From: Ignavibacteriales bacterium
GTDB taxonomy: Bacteria; Bacteroidota; Ignavibacteria; Ignavibacteriales; Melioribacteraceae
Length of the DNA: 64,000 bases
Direction of reading: 5' to 3'
NCBI GenBank assembly: GCA_026390795.1
Contig: JAPLFG010000003.1
Location: forward strand, 2,232,001-2,296,000
The position numbers were made by a program, and so were the translations under genes. Positions 8,840 to 18,974 of this stretch are shown in pieces; position 1 is the first letter of the stretch; every line of letters starts with the position of its first letter. The notes below the pieces were generated by a model that was given only the letters and a program-made list of their open reading frames with translations, did not search any database and was not told where the DNA came from.

Positions 8840-10114
8840 TTATTTTAATTCGCCGGTTGCTTTTTGCAAACGTACGTATGCTACCTGATAATCATACAAT
8901 GCCTGCACATACAATATTTGAGAATTCAGCATTGTTACTCTTCCGTCTGTAATTTCGATTGGACTGCCAACTTCCTGTTTGTACCTTGCTTCCGCAAGTC
9001 GTAAAGTTTCTTCAGCCTGTTCCAATAACGATTTTGTCGCATCAATTTTAGCAATGGCTAATTTTAAATTTGCATATTGCTGCTGAACATCAAGATCGAT
9101 CGCTTGTGTAACATAATCCAATTGAGCTTCCGCATTTTTATAATTTGCTCGCGCCAAATCGATTCCGGCATCTAAAGAGAAGCCCTGGAATATTGGAAGA
9201 GAAATTGAAATACCAAGATTCCATGAATTCAAAAAGTTTTCACTCAATGAAAATGTTCTCCAGTTATATCCGCCGGAAAGATTTATTGAAGGAAGATTGG
9301 CTGTCCATGCAGAATTAAGGAATGAGTTGCTTGCCTCCATCCTGAACTTAGCACCAATGAATTCCGGGCGATTTTCTCTTGCGTTGCTAAGCGCGTTTTC
9401 CAAACCGATACTTTCTTTAGTGATTTCCAGATTGTCTTTTAACTTGAAATCCACCGGTAATTTCATGTTCAATACATTCTCTAACTGCAGTTTGCTCACT
9501 AAAATATTATTGTCCGCGTTAATTAAATTTAAGCGCGCATTTGCCTCATCGGTTTTGGCTTTGAGTACATCGAATTGCGGTTTCTTTCCAACATCAAAAA
9601 AACTCTGTGCTTGTTTTAAATGTTCATCGGCTTGATTCAAGGATTCCTGGCTTGCATTCTTTATACGTACTGCCAATAAATAATTAAAATATGTTACATA
9701 TGTATTAAGAATTAAATTTTGTTTTGATAAAGTTAGATCTTGTTCTGATGCGCTTTTCAAATCGGAAGTACCGGATAACCGTGTGTAAGATTTTCCAAAA
9801 TCGAAAATTAGCTGCTGAAGCTGAAAACCATATGAATAGTTTTCATAAGTGGCTTCCCGAGCCGTCGGACCTACGAAAAAATTTCCTCCGTTTCTATTCC
9901 AGCCTGAATTAAATGTAACCTGGGGAAAAAGAACTGATCGTGTGCTCGTTAAGTTAGCAGATGAAGCTTCATAATTACTTTCTGCAATTTTTATTTGCGG
10001 ATTATTTTTTAAAGAGATCTCAATACATTTCTCAACTGTGAGTGTATCGGTTTGCGCCTGGGATAAATTAACTGCGAATAAAAAAGCAAAAATTAATAGA
10101 AGGTATTTATTCAT
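8840..10114 (-). CDS. TolC-like outer membrane efflux protein
   Basis: The 424-residue protein carries a Sec signal (MNKYLLLIFAFLFAVNLSQAQ, cleavage likely after SQA) and two outer-membrane-efflux-protein repeats of long alpha-helical coiled-coil hairpins rich in Ala, Asn and Gln, for example SLNQADEHLKQAQSFFDVGK and ATKSLLEQAEETLRLAEARY. It would form the trimeric outer membrane exit duct. An ATG at 10126 is also possible, but ATG at 10114 has a better upstream AAGTGG and puts the signal peptide at the true N-terminus. It overlaps the last bases of the RND gene by eight bases, so translation is coupled, and it is the third gene of the MFP-RND-TolC operon. Confidence 0.93.
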   Translation of the reverse strand: MNKYLLLIFAFLFAVNLSQAQTDTLTVEKCIEISLKNNPQIKIAESNYEASSANLTSTRSVLFPQVTFNSGWNRNGGNFFVGPTAREATYENYSYGFQLQQLIFDFGKSYTRLSGTSDLKSASEQDLTLSKQNLILNTYVTYFNYLLAVRIKNASQESLNQADEHLKQAQSFFDVGKKPQFDVLKAKTDEANARLNLINADNNILVSKLQLENVLNMKLPVDFKLKDNLEITKESIGLENALSNARENRPEFIGAKFRMEASNSFLNSAWTANLPSINLSGGYNWRTFSLSENFLNSWNLGISISLPIFQGFSLDAGIDLARANYKNAEAQLDYVTQAIDLDVQQQYANLKLAIAKIDATKSLLEQAEETLRLAEARYKQEVGSPIEITDGRVTMLNSQILYVQALYDYQVAYVRLQKATGELK

Positions 10115-13100
10115 ATCCACTTTCATTATTTAAATTATTTTTCTTTTTACCGAATCTTTCTTCAAAAAGTGTATAAAGAGTTGGTACAAATAGTAAAGTA
10201 AGCATAGTCGAAACTGTTAGTCCTCCTATAACCGCAATTGCCAACGGAGCCTGGGATTTTTCTCCTCCCATCCCCAATGCTAATGGAATTAATCCGAGCA
10301 CAGTTGCAAGTGTTGTCATTAATATTGGTTTTAATCTTGTCTTGCCCCCTCGTATTACAGCTTCATGTAATTCCATTCCCGTTTTACGCAATTTGTTTGT
10401 ATAATCAACCAATAAAATTCCGTTCGATACTACAATCCCGATCATCACAATAACGCCTTCAAATGAAGTAACGGAAAGAGTTGTGTCTGTTAAGAAAAGT
10501 GCCCAAACAACTCCGATCATTCCCAATGGTACGGTAAACATTATAATAAATGGATCGATTAGAGATTGAAATTGAGAAGCCATTACCATGTAAACAAGAA
10601 GGATAGCTAAGATTAAAGCTAAACCAAGATCACTAAATGTTTTGTTCTGTTGTTCAACATTTCCGCTCACTTGTACTTGAAACCCGGTTGGTATTTTAAT
10701 GTTTGCTAGTTTATCATTAATATCTTTTGATATACTCCCTAAGTCTCTCCCCGTGTTGTTTGCCGTTACTTCAACAATTCTTTCCTGGTATCGTCTGTCT
10801 ATCTGAATTGGAGATTTAACTAATTTGACATCAACCAGATTTGATAATTTTATTAATTGGCCTTGCGTATTCACAACACTAAGATTTTTAATATCATCAA
10901 TTTTATCACGATAGTCTTCCGCCATTCGGACTAAAATATTATACTGATTTCCTGTATTCGGATCCGTAAATATTGACGCTACAGACCCGGAGATTGCAGT
11001 AGTTATTGTATTCGAGATTTGAGAAACGCTTACGCCGAGGGCTCCGGCTTTTTCACGATTGATAGAAATATTTAATTCAGGTAAATTCAATTCTCGAGTG
11101 ATCTGCGCATCTGTTGCACCGGGTGTTGATTTTACTATCTCATAAATTTGCTGACTTAATTTATTTGCCGTCTCAAAATCATGACCGCTGATTATAATAT
11201 CTATCGGTGCGGATGATCCGAAGTTGAGAAGAAATTTTAAAAATCCTCCGGGATTAATAAATATCTGCGCACCTGGTAAAGAGGATAATTTCGGTCGCAT
11301 TGTTTTTACAATATCAAAAACAGATCTATCCCTTTCATCCGGAGGAGTTAGAGAGACGGTTATATTTGCTGCATGCCCTCCTGAATTACCTCCAAATGGA
11401 TTCCCGCTTTTTGCGGAGGGCACTCCGATGTCAGAAATAACAGTCTTGACCTCCGGCACATTTTTTCTGATTATTCCTTCAATTTTTTCAACAAGTTTTT
11501 CGGTCTCTTCTATCCTTGTTCCGACCGGTAATCTTGCATTTACTGAAAATTGACTTTCATCTGTATCGGGGAAGAATTCTGTTCCAACAAATTTGAAAAG
11601 GATGAATGAAATAATTGCAAAACCAATTACGCTAAATATTACCAGGCGTTTATGTTTTAATGCTTGTGTTAGAGTCCGTTGATAAGAATTATCGATTTTC
11701 TCTAATAAATTCTTGAAATAAATCTGGATTCTGTGAGTTAATTTTTTCGAATCAGCATCGCTTTCTCGTTCGGCTTCTAAATAATTATAACAGAGCAATG
11801 GTGTAACCGTTCTCGAAACAAAGAATGAGGCGAAAAGCGCTACCGTAATTGTTATGACTAATGGAAGAAATAGAAGTTTTGCAATACCTGATAAAAACAC
11901 TACAGGAAGAAAAACTATTACAGTCGTAAGAGTTGAAATGAAAATTGGCGAGGCAACTTCCGAGGCGGCATCTAGAGTTGCCTGCATTTTCGATTTACCT
12001 TCGGCTTTTCTAGATCCGTAATGCCGGCTGATTGCTTCCAATTCAACAATAGAGTCATCCACAAGCCGTCCGATTCCTAGCGCAAGTCCTCCGAACGTCA
12101 TAATGTTGAGTGTTGTACTGCTGAAGCGGAAGAAAATAAATGTTACAAAGATCGAAAGCGGAATGGCGAGAAAAATAATTATTGCACTACGTGAATTTCT
12201 GAGGAATATTAAAATAACAAGCGTTGCTAAAAAAGCTCCCAGAATTGCTTCCTGCATCAAACCGCTAATTGATTGCTTAATATAAAGACTCTGGTCGGTT
12301 CCCAGAGATGCTTTAATAGATGGTGGAACATCTCTTAGTTGAGTAAGTGCTTTGACAACCGCATCAACAACTTGAACTGTATTTGCACCTGAAGTTTTCT
12401 GTACGCGTATTACAACTCCTTCTTTACCGTTATTTCGTATTACTTCTGTTTGTTCCTGATACGAATCTTCTACAAAAGCAACATCTCTAATTCTTACTGC
12501 GACACCATTTTGATTCTTTACAACTATATCACCCATTGGTTGAACAACATTAAATTGGCTTTCTGTTTTTAACGAATAGTCAAAAACTCCCGATTTAAGA
12601 TCACCCGAAGGAACAATTAAGTTTGATGACGACATAGCTTGTGTAATTTGTTGCAATGATAAGCCAAGGGCATCTAATCTGTTTCGATCTACCTTTATAT
12701 GAATTTCGCGAATTCTACCGCCGGTCACTTGCGCGAATGCAACACCCGGAATGTGTTCAAGTTGTGGTTCAATTACGTTATATGCTAAGTCGTATAATGC
12801 TCTTTGATCCAAATCCCCGCTGAGTGCAATTGTACATACGGGAATGTTTGTTATATCAAATCGAAGAACAAGTGGTTGAGAAGCAGAAGTCGGAAGGAAA
12901 TTTAAAACTCTATTTACTTTCTGAATTACATCTATCAACCCAACGTCTGTGTTTGCATCCCAATTAAAATAAACACGAAGCGATGATACACCTTCTCTTG
13001 TGGTTGATTGAACGTAACTAACATTATTAGTTGAACTCACGGCCCGTTCCATTGGAACAGTGACGGTTTGTTCCATATCTGTTGGACTGGCGCCGTTATT

Positions 13101-13250
13101 ATAAGTGATTACACTTACTACCGGAATCTGTATGTTCGGCAGCATATCGATGGGCAATTGAACAAAAGAAACAAATCCCAAAACAAAAACAGCAATAGCC
13201 ATCATTAATGTTGTAATGGGATATTTAAGTGCAAACCTGGTCAGCCACAT
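10107..13250 (-). CDS. RND efflux transporter, HAE1/AcrB family
   Basis: At 1047 residues this has the full length of an inner membrane RND pump. It starts with helix 1 and the conserved FVQLPIDMLPNIQIPVVSVIT, and shows two large periplasmic loops (after helices 1 and 7) and twelve helices. The proton-relay segment GGLALGIGRLVDDSIVELEAI in helix 4 keeps both aspartates, although RL replaces the usual LL, and the helix 10-12 region has GVIVMIGIVVSNGILLVDY. It uses the proton gradient to export drugs, dyes, detergents or lipids through the TolC partner. The MFP gene is three bases upstream and TolC overlaps downstream. The substrate cannot be read from sequence. Confidence 0.95.
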   Translation of the reverse strand: MWLTRFALKYPITTLMMAIAVFVLGFVSFVQLPIDMLPNIQIPVVSVITYNNGASPTDMEQTVTVPMERAVSSTNNVSYVQSTTREGVSSLRVYFNWDANTDVGLIDVIQKVNRVLNFLPTSASQPLVLRFDITNIPVCTIALSGDLDQRALYDLAYNVIEPQLEHIPGVAFAQVTGGRIREIHIKVDRNRLDALGLSLQQITQAMSSSNLIVPSGDLKSGVFDYSLKTESQFNVVQPMGDIVVKNQNGVAVRIRDVAFVEDSYQEQTEVIRNNGKEGVVIRVQKTSGANTVQVVDAVVKALTQLRDVPPSIKASLGTDQSLYIKQSISGLMQEAILGAFLATLVILIFLRNSRSAIIIFLAIPLSIFVTFIFFRFSSTTLNIMTFGGLALGIGRLVDDSIVELEAISRHYGSRKAEGKSKMQATLDAASEVASPIFISTLTTVIVFLPVVFLSGIAKLLFLPLVITITVALFASFFVSRTVTPLLCYNYLEAERESDADSKKLTHRIQIYFKNLLEKIDNSYQRTLTQALKHKRLVIFSVIGFAIISFILFKFVGTEFFPDTDESQFSVNARLPVGTRIEETEKLVEKIEGIIRKNVPEVKTVISDIGVPSAKSGNPFGGNSGGHAANITVSLTPPDERDRSVFDIVKTMRPKLSSLPGAQIFINPGGFLKFLLNFGSSAPIDIIISGHDFETANKLSQQIYEIVKSTPGATDAQITRELNLPELNISINREKAGALGVSVSQISNTITTAISGSVASIFTDPNTGNQYNILVRMAEDYRDKIDDIKNLSVVNTQGQLIKLSNLVDVKLVKSPIQIDRRYQERIVEVTANNTGRDLGSISKDINDKLANIKIPTGFQVQVSGNVEQQNKTFSDLGLALILAILLVYMVMASQFQSLIDPFIIMFTVPLGMIGVVWALFLTDTTLSVTSFEGVIVMIGIVVSNGILLVDYTNKLRKTGMELHEAVIRGGKTRLKPILMTTLATVLGLIPLALGMGGEKSQAPLAIAVIGGLTVSTMLTLLFVPTLYTLFEERFGKKKNNLNNESGYE

Positions 13251-13253
13251 ATT

Positions 13254-14360
13254 CTACTTTGCTATTTTAACTTTCATTTTGTCTTTTATTAATGTCTGAC
13301 CTACAAAAACAATTTTACTCTTCTCGTTCAAACCCGAAAGTACTTCAACCACATCATCCATTCGTAACCCAATTTTAATATATCTTTTCGATACGGTTGT
13401 ATCCGGGTTGAGTGTAAAAACATAATCTCCTTTATCATCATTTAAAGCAACTTCAGTAGGAATTACCTCGGAGTTGATTTTTTTTTGTGTTATCAATTGA
13501 ACTGTAACAAACATTCCCGGTTTAAGGAAACCGCCGGGATTATCAATTGCAATTTCAACAGGCATTGTGCGTGTAGCTAGGTCAATTGACTGGCTTATTC
13601 GATTTATTCTTGCGTTAAATATTTTGTTTGGTACCGCATCGGCTGTAAGGATTACATCTTTAATACCGGATAAATAAGGAACGGCACGTTCGGGAACATT
13701 TACAATTGTTTTTAAATGATCAACGTTCATCAAAACAAATAATACCGAACTTTGATTGTTTTGTGTAGAAGACACATACGAGCCTGGATCAAAAAATCTT
13801 TTTGTAATAGTTCCGGCAAAAGGTGCGGTAATCTTACAATAACTTAATTGTGTTATGGCGTTATTGAAAGTAGCCTGTGCGGCTGCTTTCTGAGCTACGG
13901 AAATATCAAATGCTGCTTTAGCATTATCTAGATCTTGCTGGGCAACAAGTTTTTGATCGAATAGTTTTTTATTTCTATCATAATTTAGTTTCGAGTTCTC
14001 ATTATTCGCTTCCGCCTGCATTAAATTAGCTTTTGCAAGCTTAGCATTTTGTGAATAGATGGTTGTATCAATTAAAGCAAGTAATTGATTTGCCGAAACC
14101 CGGTCGCCGATATCAACAAAATTCCTTTCAATATTACCGTTTACTTTAGAAAAAATATTCGCTTGTTGAATTGGGGCTACATCTCCGGTGAGAGTTTCAC
14201 TTTTTTGAATTTCCTTGATGGCTGGCTCTCCAAGTTCTACAACCGGCTGGGGAATCGGTCGTTTTGATGAATCGCCGGATGCGATTTTAACTATGAATAT
14301 CATCGTTAAAAGTAGAATCACACTTCCGATAAGCAAATATGATTTTTTGGTAAAATGCAT
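13254..14360 (-). CDS. RND periplasmic adaptor (membrane fusion protein)
   Basis: The 368-residue adaptor has an N-terminal membrane anchor (residues 9-27, SYLLIGSVILLLTMIFIVK), a split lipoyl domain (ANIFSKVNGNIERNFVDIGD and ITAPFAGTITKRFFDPGS), a coiled-coil hairpin of about 80 residues between them, and beta-barrel and membrane-proximal domains ending IGLRMDDVVEVLSGL. It bridges the RND pump to the outer membrane channel. It is the first gene of the operon, with ATG at 14360 behind AAGGAAG, and the pump follows three bases after its stop. There is no regulator gene next to it. Confidence 0.93.
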   Translation of the reverse strand: MHFTKKSYLLIGSVILLLTMIFIVKIASGDSSKRPIPQPVVELGEPAIKEIQKSETLTGDVAPIQQANIFSKVNGNIERNFVDIGDRVSANQLLALIDTTIYSQNAKLAKANLMQAEANNENSKLNYDRNKKLFDQKLVAQQDLDNAKAAFDISVAQKAAAQATFNNAITQLSYCKITAPFAGTITKRFFDPGSYVSSTQNNQSSVLFVLMNVDHLKTIVNVPERAVPYLSGIKDVILTADAVPNKIFNARINRISQSIDLATRTMPVEIAIDNPGGFLKPGMFVTVQLITQKKINSEVIPTEVALNDDKGDYVFTLNPDTTVSKRYIKIGLRMDDVVEVLSGLNEKSKIVFVGQTLIKDKMKVKIAK

Positions 14361-14620
14361 CTTACTTCCTTTTTACAATGTCAATGTATATAACAAAATA
14401 CTCTGGAAAAGGTTTCCTTTCTCAAGATTTTATCAACTAGAGGTCGACTATTTGAAAGTAGTAAGATGAAAATTGAATTTGAATTTATGCTTATTGATGG
14501 ATGCCTTAATTGATATTTTATTTAGAGGAGATCATAAGTTTTGAATCGGATTTAAAAAGAGCATTTTTAGAATTAAGGTAGTCTGTCATATGCCAATTAA
14601 GAAAATAGATGAAACTATTC

Positions 14621-15370
14621 CTATTTCTTGTCCAGCCAATCAAGTAGCCCATTAATAAACGTTAGAGGATTCGGCGGGCATCCGGGAATGAAGAGATCAA
14701 TTTTATTCTTCGTTAAAAATTCTCTTTCAAGCACATCCGAATTTTGAAATATACCGCCGGAAATTGCACAAGCCCCGAAAAGAATAATTATTTTCGGATT
14801 TGGAACTGCTTCAAAACAAATATCTGTCGGCTTTGCCATATTTTTTGTAATTGGTCCGGTTAGAACAACTCCATCTGCATGACGGGGCGAAGCAACAAAT
14901 TCAATCCCATAACGTCCCATGTCAAAATTAACATTGCTAAGAGCATTAAGTTCAAGTTCACATCCATTGCAGCCGCCGGCAGAAATCTGACGGAGCTTTA
15001 GCGACTTACCAAAATACTTTCTTATTTTTTCCGAAGCTTTTTCAGGAGTAATTTTATTCGCTTCTTTTGTAACTATAAGTTGCTCTGCAGAACTTGCCGA
15101 TAAATGATAATCGTTCGTAAAATGAATTATTTTTTCGGGACAAGTTTCTTCACAAAGCGGACAGAATACACACAGCCCCAAATTAATTCTAACAGGATTC
15201 AATTCTATCGCATGAGTAGGACAAACTTCAGCGCATTTACTGCAGTTATCCAAACATGGTTTATCCGCAATCGAAGGCAAGCCGCGATATAAGGGCGGAA
15301 ATTCAACATGTCTAACATCATGAACGATCGGATCGCCCTGAAGTATTCTAATTTTTATTGCATCATTCAT
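14621..15370 (-). CDS. Ehr complex small subunit: ferredoxin plus NuoB-like domain (HyfI type)
   Basis: The 249-residue protein fuses two domains. The N-terminal part has two [4Fe-4S] motifs (CSKCAEVCP near residues 42-50 with an extra Cys before it, and CVFCPLCEETCP). The C-terminal part is a NuoB/HycG-type small subunit with SAGGCNGCELELNAL, LFGACAISGG and FIPGCPPNP, which together supply the four cysteines of the N2-like proximal cluster. It would relay electrons between a soluble donor and the site at the large-subunit interface on the cytoplasmic face. It is the last gene of the operon, 35 bases after the large subunit. In HyfH/HyfI systems these two domains are often separate genes; here they are one chain. 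Confidence 0.88.
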   Translation of the reverse strand: MNDAIKIRILQGDPIVHDVRHVEFPPLYRGLPSIADKPCLDNCSKCAEVCPTHAIELNPVRINLGLCVFCPLCEETCPEKIIHFTNDYHLSASSAEQLIVTKEANKITPEKASEKIRKYFGKSLKLRQISAGGCNGCELELNALSNVNFDMGRYGIEFVASPRHADGVVLTGPITKNMAKPTDICFEAVPNPKIIILFGACAISGGIFQNSDVLEREFLTKNKIDLFIPGCPPNPLTFINGLLDWLDKK

Positions 15371-15405
15371 AAGTAATATCTTGATGACTTTAGAAACATA
15401 AATTT

Positions 15406-16884
15406 TTAGAGATCGTGCCCTGCATAAGATAAATCAAAACTTTTATTGCAAAGTGGAAAATCCGAAATGGCTGTTTTGTGTAAAACTAAACTTAACCCAT
15501 ACCAATTATTGAATGAAGGATCTTTGATTTTATACAATGATAAATTTCCGTTCTTATCTGTGAATACCGTATGAACAATTTCTCCACGCCAGCCTTCGGT
15601 GATTGAAATAACTCCTTTGTTTGGAGCAATTTGTTCAACATTGGATTTTATTCCACCTTGAGGAAGATTTTCTAATTGATCATTAATAAATTTTAGCGAT
15701 TCATCTATTTCCAATGCTCGTAAGCGGGCGCGTGCAAAAACATCTCCGCTTGATAAAGTTAATAACGACACCGGATTGTAACGGTAAGCACCGTACGGAA
15801 ATTGGATTCGTGCATCATTCTCAATTCCGCTCGAACGAGCTGCTAGACCCACCATCCCAATTTGTTGAGCTAATTCTTTTGAGATGACTCCGGTATTCTC
15901 AAATCTTGTTAAAACGCCTGTTGAAGAAAATAAATATTCATTTATCGCGGCAACATCATTTTTTATGATCTGAAGATTTGCTATTGTTTCTTTAATTATG
16001 TCATCGTTATAATCGAAGCGAACACCGCCATAAACGAATAAACCCCTCCCGAATCTTGATCCGCATAATAATGCAAGACTATTTATTGCGAGTGTCCGAA
16101 GTCTGCCGTACGAAGATGAAACCAATGAAAATCCAATATCGTTGGCAACTCCGCCTAATCCGGATAAATGCATGGCAACTCGTTCAATTTCTTCTGCAAT
16201 AGAACGAATTACTTGCGAACGCAAACTAACCTGTGTGTTAGATAAATTTTCCAATGCATTACAGTGTGCATGAGTATGACCAATAACAGTATCTCCTGCA
16301 ATTGATTCTGAAAGAATAATTCTTTGTTCCAAATTTGATCTTAATAATAATTTTTCAATTCCTCGATGCTGGTAGCCCAAATTAATTTCAAGATTATATA
16401 CCAATTCTCCGTGGCATTGAAAGCGAAAATGTCCCGGCTCGATAACACCGGCATGAATTGGACCGACAGCAACTTCATGAATTTCTTCTCCTCCCAAACT
16501 GTAAAATTTATATGGCTTGTCTCCCAAAATAAAATTTTGCTTTCTAACCGGTCTAAGCCACGGATGATTTAATGGCAGATATCCATAATTTTCAGCTAGC
16601 TCACATTCAAAGTAATTAGTCTGTGGAAATTCATTTGCCCAGCTTTCAAATTGAAGACTATGTTCATCAAATTCTCCGCCGATTATATGAATCATCGAAG
16701 AATCCAACTCTGCAAATAAAGCTAATAATTTTTCAGGATGAGTTTTATCAATTGGAAAGAGGCCGATCATTCTGTTACCGTTAGATAATTCCTCTAAGAC
16801 TGTATCTCTGAAATTTTCTCTTTCCTCAAAAGGAATTACGGCTAGATCGAATGACTGGTTATTTTGAACTTCGAGCGGTATCAT
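15406..16884 (-). CDS. Ehr complex large subunit, HyfG/HycE-like without NiFe cysteines
   Basis: The 492-residue protein joins a NuoC-like N-terminal domain (about residues 20-110) to a NuoD/HycE-like large subunit (VGPIHAGVIEPGHFRFQCHGE, LGYQHRGIEKLL). In group 4 NiFe hydrogenases the metal is held by VCGICGFAH and DPCxxC. Here the matching segments read IAGDTVIGH and DLSYAGHDL, so all four cysteine ligands are gone while the fold signatures remain. It therefore cannot hold a NiFe site and belongs with energy-converting hydrogenase-related (Ehr) complexes, whose reaction is unknown. It overlaps the upstream membrane subunit by four bases, indicating translational coupling. Confidence 0.88.
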   Translation of the reverse strand: MIPLEVQNNQSFDLAVIPFEERENFRDTVLEELSNGNRMIGLFPIDKTHPEKLLALFAELDSSMIHIIGGEFDEHSLQFESWANEFPQTNYFECELAENYGYLPLNHPWLRPVRKQNFILGDKPYKFYSLGGEEIHEVAVGPIHAGVIEPGHFRFQCHGELVYNLEINLGYQHRGIEKLLLRSNLEQRIILSESIAGDTVIGHTHAHCNALENLSNTQVSLRSQVIRSIAEEIERVAMHLSGLGGVANDIGFSLVSSSYGRLRTLAINSLALLCGSRFGRGLFVYGGVRFDYNDDIIKETIANLQIIKNDVAAINEYLFSSTGVLTRFENTGVISKELAQQIGMVGLAARSSGIENDARIQFPYGAYRYNPVSLLTLSSGDVFARARLRALEIDESLKFINDQLENLPQGGIKSNVEQIAPNKGVISITEGWRGEIVHTVFTDKNGNLSLYKIKDPSFNNWYGLSLVLHKTAISDFPLCNKSFDLSYAGHDL

Positions 16885-18335
16885 AAATTCATACCAAAAT
16901 CTTTTGTTATACTAATTATGTTTTGATAAATAACATCCGGTGAAAGAACGGATATTGTTGTTAAAAGAATTAAAAGAAGAATTACAGTCAAGTGGATAAA
17001 ATCAAAATGTTCAGTTCCTGCTTCAGAATTATCGTCATTGTTTTTTTTATAAAGCATAGAGAAAATGATCTTGCCCATATTAATAAAAATAAAAAGAAGG
17101 AAGAACATTGTTAATACTAGAAGAGCCGGTTTGTTAGAAAAGAGCATTCCTTCAAATATTTTTATTTCACTGAAAAATATTCCGAACGGTGGAATTCCCG
17201 AGATTCCTAAAAAAGCCAAAAGAAATAACCAGCCTGTCTTCGGCATTCTATTTAAAACTGATGAAACCTTTGAGACTTCTCTTGTTTTGTATTTACTATG
17301 AATATTACCTGCTGTAAGAAACAAAATTACTTTCATTATTGAATTATAAATTGCATGATACATCGCACCAACGAATGCCAACCCGCCAATTCCTATTCCT
17401 AAAGTTATTAATCCCAAATGTTCAACACTGGAATATGCGAGCATTCTTTTATAGTTGGTTACTTTGAACATGAAAACAAATGCTACAAAAAGTGAAAGCA
17501 ATCCACCGATAATGAGAATCACTTTAGCAAATTCAAATGAAGATGTTGGTTGAATAATTTGAAAAATTCTGAGAACACCCATCAACGCAGTTAAACGAAG
17601 AGAGCCGGACATCAAAGCTGCAATCGGACTTGGCGCATTGCTGGTAGCATCAATATCGCCGGAATGCATCGGCGCTATTCCTATTTTTGTGCTTAATCCA
17701 ACAAAGATAAATATGAAACTTGCTTTCAACCAGATTGGATTTAACTGCTTAGCATTTTTAATAAATTCCCAAAAGTATAATTGTTTTCCTTCGAGCATAG
17801 AACCTTTGGCTGAAAGAGTTAAAAAGAGGATTCCAATAAATGCAAACGCAATTCCTATTGATACCAAGAAAAGATATTTCCACATTGCTTCCAGTGCTTC
17901 TTCGTTGCGGTAAAAATAGATTAGAGGTGCAACACTTAATGTAGTTGCTTCTGCTGCAACCCAATACATTCCGAAATGATTGCTTAACATTGCCGCGGAA
18001 TTTGCGGTCAAATAAAAATTAAGAAGTACGAAGTATAACTGTTTACTCTTTTCGGCTTGAGGTGTAACCGGTCTTTTCAAGTATGAGAACGAAACGAGAA
18101 CAACCCAGAAATAAACATTTGAAAGAATCAGAATGAAAAATTTGCTGAGTGAATCAACGCCGAAGAAGAACGGTAAATTTGGATGGTAGTACCCAAGAAA
18201 AACGCTCAACGACAAGATTAAATGCAGAATACTAACAGACAGTGAAGCGGTATACTGTAGGCGGAGATTCTTTACTACATAACAGAATAGCGATGCTATC
18301 AGCGGCAGCAATATAAAAATGAAAAACTCGAACAT
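16881..18335 (-). CDS. Ehr antiporter-like membrane subunit, HyfF type (NuoL/M/N family)
   Basis: The 484-residue protein has about fourteen membrane helices of the Mrp/NuoLMN family. The conserved glutamate of helix 5 is in YWVAAEATTLSVAPLI and the discontinuous-helix lysine in GLSTKIGIAPMHSGDIDA; the second half has LAYSSVEHLGLITLGIGIGG and GISGIPPFGIFFSEIKIF. It should form one of the ion-pumping channels of the membrane arm. It overlaps the previous gene's stop by one base and the large-subunit start by four bases. Whether it moves protons or sodium cannot be told from the visible residues. Confidence 0.88.
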   Translation of the reverse strand: MFEFFIFILLPLIASLFCYVVKNLRLQYTASLSVSILHLILSLSVFLGYYHPNLPFFFGVDSLSKFFILILSNVYFWVVLVSFSYLKRPVTPQAEKSKQLYFVLLNFYLTANSAAMLSNHFGMYWVAAEATTLSVAPLIYFYRNEEALEAMWKYLFLVSIGIAFAFIGILFLTLSAKGSMLEGKQLYFWEFIKNAKQLNPIWLKASFIFIFVGLSTKIGIAPMHSGDIDATSNAPSPIAALMSGSLRLTALMGVLRIFQIIQPTSSFEFAKVILIIGGLLSLFVAFVFMFKVTNYKRMLAYSSVEHLGLITLGIGIGGLAFVGAMYHAIYNSIMKVILFLTAGNIHSKYKTREVSKVSSVLNRMPKTGWLFLLAFLGISGIPPFGIFFSEIKIFEGMLFSNKPALLVLTMFFLLFIFINMGKIIFSMLYKKNNDDNSEAGTEHFDFIHLTVILLLILLTTISVLSPDVIYQNIISITKDFGMNL

Positions 18336-18973
18336 CAGTCTTTTAACCTCCCTAGTGCGGTAACTTCAAATCCCTCTAAGGTGGTACTGATTTTATTTAA
18401 TGCAATGCCCATTAAAAAAACAACTACAAACACATCAAGTAAGGTTCCTAATTCAATCATCATCGGGAGTTCTGAAGCAACGGCAGTTCCGAATAAGAAA
18501 ATCCCGTTTTCTAAAATTAAAAAGCCGGCTACGTGAACAATTAATTTTTTCCTAAACATTATTATATAGATACCAATTACAATCGCAGAAAATCCGCTTG
18601 CAAAAGGAATCACATTCAATTCAGTGCTTTTGGAAAGAATGTTTGAGAAAACAAATATTATAACCATTGTGATAATGACAAGTAGTAAAAATGAAAATTG
18701 CTGAATGGTCGGATCTATCACTCTCTTAATATCGAGATCAAGAATAATTTTATTTATGTATCTGGGAATAAGATACACTTTAACAAGCAAGATTGTAGCC
18801 GGAAGGATTATTCCAAAAATGGAGAAAGGGTAAATGAACGGAATCACAATTATTACAGACAAGAGCACGCCTTGTATCTGCAAGACGGTTACATATCCTT
18901 TTACTCTCGAAGTAATAGCTACATAAAACAGCGATAGACAAAAAAGAATGCTTAACACATTTCCCATATTCAA
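18335..18973 (-). CDS. Ehr membrane subunit, HyfE type (NuoK-like)
   Basis: The 212-residue protein is very hydrophobic, with about six to seven helices. The C-terminal half carries the NuoK/MrpC-like segment VHVAGFLILENGIFLFGTAV with the conserved membrane glutamate, followed by ELPMMIELGTLLDVFVVVF, which is typical of HyfE. In complex I the equivalent glutamate is part of the proton path beside the quinone chamber. It lies one base after HyfC and overlaps HyfF by one base. The length matches E. coli HyfE (about 216 residues). Confidence 0.86.
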   Translation of the reverse strand: MNMGNVLSILFCLSLFYVAITSRVKGYVTVLQIQGVLLSVIIVIPFIYPFSIFGIILPATILLVKVYLIPRYINKIILDLDIKRVIDPTIQQFSFLLLVIITMVIIFVFSNILSKSTELNVIPFASGFSAIVIGIYIIMFRKKLIVHVAGFLILENGIFLFGTAVASELPMMIELGTLLDVFVVVFLMGIALNKISTTLEGFEVTALGRLKD

Positions 18974-18974
18974 C

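Noticed and set aside
15406-16884. Active group 4 NiFe hydrogenase
   Set aside because: All four NiFe cysteines are replaced.
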